NCBI GenBank assembly: GCA_947507875.1
Contig: CANNQP010000017.1
Coordinates: forward strand, 1 to 64,000
DNA from: Verrucomicrobiaceae bacterium
Lineage (GTDB): Bacteria > Verrucomicrobiota > Verrucomicrobiia > Verrucomicrobiales > Verrucomicrobiaceae
Direction: 5' to 3'
DNA length: 64,000 bases
The notes below the pieces were generated by a model. The model did not search any database. It had not been told where the DNA came from and saw only the letters and a list, made by a program, of their open reading frames with translations. Shown here one piece after another: positions 26,384-33,762 of the stretch (position 1 is its first letter; every line of letters starts with the position of its first letter). The translations under genes were made by a program, and so were the position numbers.

Positions 26384-27232
26384 ATGGCCGCCCTGCCGCA
26401 TGATTTGACCGAAACCACCTTAGATGGCCCCAAGACCCGTCGCTGGGTCGTGGAGGCTCATGAATGCGCCGAGATGCGCACGCACCGCATCGCCCGTCTG
26501 GGTTTTGATGAAGCGTTGCCTCCCTACCGCCGGGTGCGCATGAGCCCAACAGGCAGCTTTGTGCTTGCCTGTGCCAGCGGGGAGGGCTCGATCCTGTTGG
26601 ATGGTCGCTGGCAACGGGTGCGGCCTGGCATGGTCTGCCTGGCTCCGCCACGTGTGTTAAATGCCTTCGAGGCCAGGGGTCCCAGCAAATGGCGCTTTGC
26701 CTGGGTTCGCTATGAGGAGCCCAGCTTTGTCGTGCCGCTGGTCGGGGCGGCCTCCCCCGTGATTCCAGGCACTGCGGCCGAGGACGTCCTGCGACTCGTC
26801 ACCGGACTGCGTGCCGAGTGGGAAGGTGAACGTGAGCCCCGCCTGCTGCATCATTGGCTGGAGCTGCTGCACGCCACCCTGCGACGCATCGCTCAGCCTT
26901 GGCGCAGCAAAGAACCCCGCGTGGCCCGCCTCTGGGCAGATGTGGAGCAGGACCTGCAGCACGACTGGACGCTGGCCGAACTGGCGCACCGCAGCCACTG
27001 CAGCCCGGAGCATTTACGCCGCCTCTGCCTGAAGGAGCTAGGCCGCAGCCCCATGCAGCACCTGACCTGCCTGCGCATGGAATACGCTCGCCGACTGCTG
27101 GAACAGGATTCGGACAAACTGGAAACCGTGGCCGAACGCGTGGGCTATGCGAATGCCGCCATCTTTTCTCGCGTCTTCCGCCGCTGGGTCGGCATTGCTC
27201 CTGGCGAATATCGCGGTGGCATCTCCCCATGA
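26384..27232 (+). CDS. AraC-family transcriptional regulator
   Basis: A 282-residue regulator. The N-terminal sensor contains GSFVLACASGEGSILLDGRW and VLNAFEARGPSKWRFAWVRYE, both near-matches to the paralogue at 20024. The C-terminal double helix-turn-helix reads WTLAELAHRSHCSPEHLRRL and LETVAERVGYANAAIFSRVFRRWVG. It is divergent from the sulfatase with 74 bases between starts, so control of that gene and of itself is likely. The ligand is unknown but presumably a sugar. Downstream of its stop the repeat cluster begins. Confidence 0.92.
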   Translation: MAALPHDLTETTLDGPKTRRWVVEAHECAEMRTHRIARLGFDEALPPYRRVRMSPTGSFVLACASGEGSILLDGRWQRVRPGMVCLAPPRVLNAFEARGPSKWRFAWVRYEEPSFVVPLVGAASPVIPGTAAEDVLRLVTGLRAEWEGEREPRLLHHWLELLHATLRRIAQPWRSKEPRVARLWADVEQDLQHDWTLAELAHRSHCSPEHLRRLCLKELGRSPMQHLTCLRMEYARRLLEQDSDKLETVAERVGYANAAIFSRVFRRWVGIAPGEYRGGISP

Positions 27233-27259
27233 AGGTCGCCTCGCGGCGCCGCGCCGGAT

Positions 27260-27587
27260 CGCCCCTTCAGGGCTTCGTGACGGCTCTGACTGCCCTGGGA
27301 CTTTGTCCCAGGCTGAGATGGGCCAGGCCGTTGGCCCTGAAAATGAGCCGAATCGTGGATACCTGAAGCAGCAAGCCAACCCAGCCCACTCCAGCGCCAA
27401 AGGCGCGAGCCATCCCAGTACATGGCCTCTTCCAAGGATCGCGCACGAGGCACTGCCCTCAAGAAGGACCATCACCCTCGCCGTGCCCGAATGCCCACTC
27501 CAGCGCCAAAGGCGCGAGCCATTTCAGCCCAGGGCAACGCCCTGGGGAACGGGGGCGAGACGAGACCTCTTGAGCCCTGAAGGGGCG
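27260..27587. repeat. Cluster of palindromic repeats (inverted module)
   Basis: A 15-nt inverted repeat (CGCCCCTTCAGGGCT at 27260 and its exact complement at 27573) bounds the stretch. Inside are hairpins CCTGGGACTTTGTCCCAGG (27294), GGGCCAGGCCGTTGGCCC (27320) and CCCAGGGCAACGCCCTGGG (27528). A 30-nt sequence is repeated exactly at 27384 and 27493 (core CCAGCGCCAAAGGCGCGAG, itself palindromic). No gene is credible here; it fills most of the 420 bases between the AraC and MOSC genes. Confidence 0.85.
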
Positions 27588-27654
27588 ACCCATGCAGCGC
27601 GGCGACATGGAGGACACGCTTGCTTTTTCAGGCAGACAGCCATCACTGCAAGGC

Positions 27655-28110
27655 ATGAACGTGAAACACCTCTTCATCTCCCCCGAGCACAACTTTTTCG
27701 GCCACCATGGCCAACCCGCTGGCCAAGCCCCAATGATCGCGGTGCCGGAGGTGGAATGCGTCGCGGGCAAAGGGCTGAAAGGCGACCGCTTCTTTGGCTG
27801 GAAAGAGAACTACAAGGGGCAGGCCACCTTCTTCTCCCTGGAGGTCTATGAATCTCTCTGCGCACGGTTCAGCGTGCATGACCTCCCCCCCTCCGTCTTC
27901 CGCCGGAACATCATCGTGCAAGGGGCCGACCTGAATGCGCTCATCGGCCAAGAATTCGAGATCCAGGGCATCCGCTTTCTCGGCACCGAGGAAAGTCGTC
28001 CCTGCTACTGGATGAACGAGGCCTTCGCGCCTGGCGCGGAGGAGGCGATGAAAGGACACGGCGGTCTGCGCGCCAAAGTGCTCAGCGATGGCGTGCTGCG
28101 TTGCGACTGA
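27655..28110 (+). CDS. MOSC domain protein
   Basis: A 151-residue stand-alone MOSC domain, the C-terminal module of molybdenum-cofactor sulfurases and of YiiM-type hydroxylaminopurine reductases. The segment VAGKGLKGDRFFGW is the MOSC G-x-GD-R motif. FRRNIIVQGADLNALIGQEF and RPCYWMNEAFAPGAEEAM, with the conserved sulfur-carrying Cys, follow. The start at 27655 (MNVKHLFISPEHN) is preferred over 27592, which lies at the edge of the repeat cluster. It converges on hom. Confidence 0.88.
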   Translation: MNVKHLFISPEHNFFGHHGQPAGQAPMIAVPEVECVAGKGLKGDRFFGWKENYKGQATFFSLEVYESLCARFSVHDLPPSVFRRNIIVQGADLNALIGQEFEIQGIRFLGTEESRPCYWMNEAFAPGAEEAMKGHGGLRAKVLSDGVLRCD

Positions 28111-28148
28111 AGATCGCGTCTCTTGGACACGACCGAACTGGGGAAAAC

Positions 28149-29477
28149 TCAGCTCTGCAGGGTCTCGACCCGCATCCAGCTTGGTTCACCGCGCACGCAG
28201 TCCAGCGCGCGGATGGCCGACAGGGCGTCCTTCATGTCACCGAGCTTGGCATCGTGAATCATGAGCACAAGGAAGGTCTGGCCACTGGTGTCCTCCAGGT
28301 CTTCCGGCTGGATCATGGAGGAAATGCCGATGCTGCGCTTGCCGAGTTCGGCCGCCACCTGAGCGAGCACGCCAGGCTCATCCGCCACAGTAATGCGCAG
28401 GTAGTAGTGGGAGACGGTGTCATCCACCGGCTTGCTCTTGCCATAGAGGCCATGCGGAACAAAGCCGCTGTGACGTGCGCCATAGACCAGCGTGGCAGCG
28501 GCCTCACACAGGTCACTGATGACGGAACTGCTGGTCGGGTCCTGACCAGCACCGCGGCCATAAAAAAGCGTCTCGCCCACAATGTCACCATTCACCAGCA
28601 CGGCATTGAAGCTGCCGCTGACACTGGCCAGCACATGGCTCAAAGGCACCAGCGTGGGCTGGGTGCGTACCTCAACGAGGCCCTGGTCATCCGCGCGGAT
28701 GACAGAGAGGAGCTTGATCGTGTAGCCGAGACGGCGAGCGAACTTGAAATCAGCGATGTCGATCTTGTCCACGCCCTCGACATGGACGCAGCTCTGGGGA
28801 ATCCAAAAGCCGTAGCTGAGGGAGGCGAGGATGATGGCTTTGTGCGCCGCATCCCAGCCGCTAACGTCCAGGGTGGGGTCAGCCTCCGCGTAGCCTTTTT
28901 CTTGAGCCTCGCGAAGGGCATCAGCATAGCTCAATCCTGCCTGACTCATGCGGGTCAGGATGTAATTGCAGGTGCCATTGATGATGCCGTGAATGGAGAG
29001 GATGCGGTTGCCCACCAGCCCTTCCTGCAAGACCTGAATGATGGGAATGCCACCCGCGACGGCTGCTTCAAAGTAAATCGGCACGCCGCATTGCTCGGCG
29101 AGGGCGAAGAGCTCTTGGCCACGCTCAGCCAAAAGCGCTTTGTTGCCCGTGACGACGATTTTTTTCGCCCGCAGGGCGGCGCACACGAGGTCATAAGCGG
29201 TGGTGGTGCCACCGATCAGTTCGACGACAACCTGGATCTCAGCGTCTTCGATGAGGTCCTGCCAGCGCGTGCTCACCATCTCCACCGGTAGGCTGACATC
29301 TCGGGCTCTCGCCACATCCCGAACCACAACCCGCTTCACCCGAATGTCCGCCCCGGTGCGCTGGACGATGATGTCACGGTTTTTGTCGAGATTTTTATAA
29401 ACGCCAGCGCCGACATTACCCAGACCGGCGAGGCCGATGTGGATGGTGCGGGGTGCAGCGTGGGAGGAGACTGGCAT
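28149..29477 (-). CDS. hom: Homoserine dehydrogenase
   Basis: Reduces aspartate semialdehyde to homoserine for threonine and methionine synthesis. The NAD(P)-binding motif GLAGLGNVGAGVY begins the protein. Then come VVVELIGGTTTAYDL, VTGNKALLAERG, the signature AAVAGGIPIIQVL, IINGTCNYILT and the catalytic DPTLDVSGWDAAHKA. A C-terminal ACT domain (ITVADEPGVLAQVAAELG) suggests feedback inhibition by threonine. Length 442 is typical. I begin at the ATG at 29477, which gives MPVSSHAAPRTIHIG. purA lies 34 bases upstream on the same strand. Confidence 0.96.
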   Translation of the reverse strand: MPVSSHAAPRTIHIGLAGLGNVGAGVYKNLDKNRDIIVQRTGADIRVKRVVVRDVARARDVSLPVEMVSTRWQDLIEDAEIQVVVELIGGTTTAYDLVCAALRAKKIVVTGNKALLAERGQELFALAEQCGVPIYFEAAVAGGIPIIQVLQEGLVGNRILSIHGIINGTCNYILTRMSQAGLSYADALREAQEKGYAEADPTLDVSGWDAAHKAIILASLSYGFWIPQSCVHVEGVDKIDIADFKFARRLGYTIKLLSVIRADDQGLVEVRTQPTLVPLSHVLASVSGSFNAVLVNGDIVGETLFYGRGAGQDPTSSSVISDLCEAAATLVYGARHSGFVPHGLYGKSKPVDDTVSHYYLRITVADEPGVLAQVAAELGKRSIGISSMIQPEDLEDTSGQTFLVLMIHDAKLGDMKDALSAIRALDCVRGEPSWMRVETLQS

Positions 29478-29511
29478 GGTCGCGAAGGGAGGAAAAGGCG
29501 AAAGCCTAAGC

Positions 29512-30783
<1,272 letters not shown>

Positions 30784-30888
30784 TTCTGAAAATCGCGGCT
30801 CAGGCCGCAGGGATTGGGGTTTGGGGGAGAAAAAGAAAGCTGCCGACCTCATCGGGCCGACAGCGAAAAATCCGGCCTTGTTAGCGCA

Positions 30889-31386
30889 TCAGGCGGAGAG
30901 GTTCATGGCGCTGTAGATCGCGTAAGCACATCCGGCGAGCATCAAAAATGCCAGTCCATAGAGCGGGCCATAGCCGTGACTTTTCGGCTTGGGCTTCGGC
31001 CCAAAGCCGCTGCGACGGGATTTATCGATGGGCGTGGCGCCGTAGCCCGTGTGAGTCATGCTCTGCGGGGCAATGTAGGAATCTTCTTCAGCAGGTTCCT
31101 CGTCGCCGATGAAAACAACCTCAACGTGACCAATGGTGAAAACGCCGCCGTGGGCCATTTCCAGGCTCTCGACGCGCTGGCCCGTGAGGAAGGTGCCATT
31201 GGTCGAACCGAGATCGGTGAAAATCCAGGCACTGCCGTCAAAGATGAATTCACCGTGATGACTCGAGATGGAGTCGTGGGCAATGACCAGCGCATTGTCA
31301 GCAGCCCGACCCAGGGCGACGCGTTCGGAAACAAGCTCCGCTTCGCCTGTCTGGCCTTCGGGGGTGGTAAATTGGATTTTTGCCAT
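30889..31386 (-). CDS. FHA domain protein with C-terminal membrane segment
   Basis: A 165-residue protein with one forkhead-associated domain (residues about 20-95) containing the phosphothreonine-binding residues: VALGRAADNALVI, DSISSHHGEF and TDLGSTNGTFLTGQ. A basic Pro/Lys linker (SRRSGFGPKPKPKSHG) and a single helix (LYGLAFLMLAGCAYAIYSA) follow, so it is anchored with FHA on the cytoplasmic side. It may read phosphorylated proteins, but no kinase is in the window. The ATG at 31386 begins MAKIQFTTPEG. The gap to purA is 105 bases. Confidence 0.88.
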   Translation of the reverse strand: MAKIQFTTPEGQTGEAELVSERVALGRAADNALVIAHDSISSHHGEFIFDGSAWIFTDLGSTNGTFLTGQRVESLEMAHGGVFTIGHVEVVFIGDEEPAEEDSYIAPQSMTHTGYGATPIDKSRRSGFGPKPKPKSHGYGPLYGLAFLMLAGCAYAIYSAMNLSA

Positions 31387-31502
31387 AGCAGGGCGGGCAT
31401 TTAGCAGCAGCCCCCGGCCCTGGCAAGGCTGAATCCTGAGACAAGCCTCGCAGAGATTCGAGAGTTGACGGTTCTCCGCCTTCACGCCAGCCTCGCGTCC
31501 CC

Positions 31503-32321
31503 ATGAGATTTGCGATTTGCAACGAAACCTACCCTGCTGACTGGTCTTTTGAAAAAGTGTGCGAAGACGTGGCCTCGGCGGGCTACCAAGCCCTGGAGTT
31601 GGCCCCTTTCACCCTCAAGGAAGATCCCCGCCAGATCAGTGAAGCCGATGCGCTGCGCCTGAGCCACATCGCGACCTCCTTTGGCCTGGAAATCCTGGGC
31701 CTGCACTGGCTGCTGACCAAGCCCGCCTGGTTCCACATCACCACGCCCGATGCTCTCCAGCGCCGAGAAACGGCGAAGTTCGGTCGCCACCTAGCCCGCG
31801 TCTGCGCCATGACGGGCGGACGCATCATGGTCTGGGGCAGCCCGAAGGCCCGTAGCCTCCAGCCCGAGTGGGCCTATGAAGATGCCTTTAAACGCGCGGC
31901 AGACACCGTGCGTGAGGTCGCTGAAGAATGCGGTCAATATGGCGTCGTCATTGCCATGGAGCCACTGGGACGGAAGGAGACGAACTTCCTGAACACGGCG
32001 GAGGAAACCATCCGCCTCTGCCAGGCGGTCGATCACCCCAGCTGCAAGCTGCATCTGGATGTGAAAGCGATGAGTGATGAAGAAAAGTCCATCCCGGACA
32101 TCATTCGGGATAGCAAGGACTGGTTCGTGCATTTCCACGCCAACGATCCCAACCTCCTAGGACCTGGCATGGGCGAGGTGAAATTTGAGCCCATCATCTC
32201 CGCTCTGCGTGAGGTGGACTATCGCGGATTCCTTTCCGTCGAGGTCTTTGACTACCGTCCCGGCGCCCAGCACATCGCACGCGAGAGCATGCGTTACCTG
32301 CGCGAAGTCACTGGGCTTTAG
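31503..32321 (+). CDS. Sugar phosphate isomerase/epimerase-like TIM barrel
   Basis: A 272-residue xylose-isomerase-like TIM barrel. Visible elements: the first strand RFAICNETYPADW, GYQALELAPFTL, GLHWLLTKPAW, VIAMEPLGRKETNFL with a metal-ligand Glu, LHLDVKAMS with Asp, VHFHANDPN with His and FLSVEVFDYRPG with the last Glu. This pattern fits ketose 3-epimerases. The substrate is unknown. It diverges from the FHA gene and converges on the DUF1501 gene. Confidence 0.86.
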   Translation: MRFAICNETYPADWSFEKVCEDVASAGYQALELAPFTLKEDPRQISEADALRLSHIATSFGLEILGLHWLLTKPAWFHITTPDALQRRETAKFGRHLARVCAMTGGRIMVWGSPKARSLQPEWAYEDAFKRAADTVREVAEECGQYGVVIAMEPLGRKETNFLNTAEETIRLCQAVDHPSCKLHLDVKAMSDEEKSIPDIIRDSKDWFVHFHANDPNLLGPGMGEVKFEPIISALREVDYRGFLSVEVFDYRPGAQHIARESMRYLREVTGL

Positions 32322-32334
32322 TGCAGCTCGCGCT

Positions 32335-33759
32335 TTAGGCGATCAGCTTCTCAATGACCTGCCCACCGATCTGCGAGAGCTGCTTGAAGCGGCCACCGTG
32401 GTAAAAGGTGAGCTTGTTGTCATCCAGTCCGAGCAGGCGCAGCAGGGTGACGTGCAAATCGCGAACGTGGTGAACCTCCTCGATGGCCTCCATGCCGCGA
32501 TCATCTGTGGCGCCGATGCTGTGGCCGGCCTTGCAGCCACCGCCAGCCATCCAGATGGTCATCGCCTTGGGATTGTGATCGCGGCCGTAGGCGGTGCCGC
32601 CGCGCACGCCATTGTCCGGCGTGCGGCCGAATTCACCGCACCACACGATCAGCGTGTCATCGAGCAGGCCGCGCTGTTTCAAATCGGTGATGAGCGCCGC
32701 GATGGGCTGATCCACGCCGCGGATGAGATTGCCGTGGGCCCGCTCGATGTAGTCGTGGCTGTCCCAGGTGCCGTTGTAGAGCTGTACAAAGCGCACGCCC
32801 TTCTCGACGAGCTTTCGGGCGAGCAGGCATTTGCGCCCAAACGCGTCCGTGGTGTCCTTGCCGATGCCGTAAAGCTCCTTGGTCTTCGCATCCTCCTTAT
32901 CGAGATCAATGACCTCCGGCACCTGCATCTGCATGCGAAAGGCCAGCTCGTAGTTGTTCATGCGAGCCTTCAGTTCGTCGTGCCAGGGATGCTCCTCGGC
33001 GTGTTTGGCATTCAATTTGCCCAGCAGATCGAGATTCGCCCGCTGATGCTCCGGTGTGATGCCCGGCGGCGGTTGCAGATCGAGAATGGGCGATCCTTTG
33101 GCCCGCAGCGCGGTGCCCTGAAAGTGCGCGGGCAGGAAGCCATTGCCCCAGTTGGCGCTGCCGCCCTGCGGGTAGCTGATCTCCGGTAATACGATAAAGC
33201 CAGGCAGATCCTGATTCACCGAGCCGAGGCCATACGTCACCCAAGAGCCGATGGCTGGATCACCGCCGAAGCGGTTGCCGCAGTTCATTTGGTACATGGC
33301 GGTGGGATGATTCACCGAATCGACCTGACAACCGCGATAAAAGCAAAGTTCGTCCGCTACTTTCGCGAGGTGCTGCCACGGCTCGCTCATCCAGGCGCCG
33401 CTCTGGCCGTGCTGCGCAAAGGCGAACGGCGATTTCACGTAGTAGCGTTTTCCGCTCTCCATCGCCGACTTCATCTTTCCCTCACGCACGAACTCCTTCA
33501 GATGGAGCTTTTCGAGCGCGGGCTTCGGGTCAAAGCAGTCGATGTGGCTTGGACCGCCCTCCATCATGAGAAAGATGCAGTTCTTGGCTTTCGCGGGCAC
33601 CATCTGCGGTTTCGGCGCGAGCGGCCCTTTCTGCTCCTCAGCAAGCAAGGAGGTCAAGGCCACGCTGCCGAGCGAGGTGCCGAGGCCATAGACAAATTCA
33701 CGCCGTGTGGGTGCATGCAGCGCCCGCGAACCAGCACAAGGAAAGAAGGAGGCGTTCAT
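32335..33759 (-). CDS. DUF1501 protein (Tat-exported)
   Basis: A 474-residue DUF1501 protein, in the alkaline-phosphatase/sulfatase-like fold, abundant in Planctomycetes and Verrucomicrobia and without known activity. The Tat-type start TRREFVYGLGTSLGSVALTSLL is clear. Conserved blocks include NCIFLMMEGGPSHIDCFDPKP, GIGKDTTDAFGRKCLLARKLVEKGVRFVQLYNGTWDSHD and IVWCGEFGRTPDN. It begins 3 bases after the DUF1553 gene stop; the pairing is typical of the family, and the two very likely work together in the periplasm. Confidence 0.93.
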   Translation of the reverse strand: MNASFFPCAGSRALHAPTRREFVYGLGTSLGSVALTSLLAEEQKGPLAPKPQMVPAKAKNCIFLMMEGGPSHIDCFDPKPALEKLHLKEFVREGKMKSAMESGKRYYVKSPFAFAQHGQSGAWMSEPWQHLAKVADELCFYRGCQVDSVNHPTAMYQMNCGNRFGGDPAIGSWVTYGLGSVNQDLPGFIVLPEISYPQGGSANWGNGFLPAHFQGTALRAKGSPILDLQPPPGITPEHQRANLDLLGKLNAKHAEEHPWHDELKARMNNYELAFRMQMQVPEVIDLDKEDAKTKELYGIGKDTTDAFGRKCLLARKLVEKGVRFVQLYNGTWDSHDYIERAHGNLIRGVDQPIAALITDLKQRGLLDDTLIVWCGEFGRTPDNGVRGGTAYGRDHNPKAMTIWMAGGGCKAGHSIGATDDRGMEAIEEVHHVRDLHVTLLRLLGLDDNKLTFYHGGRFKQLSQIGGQVIEKLIA

Positions 33760-33762
33760 GAC

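Noticed and set aside
27147-27851. 234-residue plus-strand ORF through the repeat cluster
   Set aside because: It overlaps the AraC and MOSC genes in another frame and its middle is repeat DNA.
28101-29291. 396-residue plus-strand ORF
   Set aside because: It lies antisense to hom, which has all family motifs; the GC-rich codons of the real gene leave the opposite frame open.
32185-33189. 334-residue plus-strand ORF
   Set aside because: Antisense to the DUF1501 gene.
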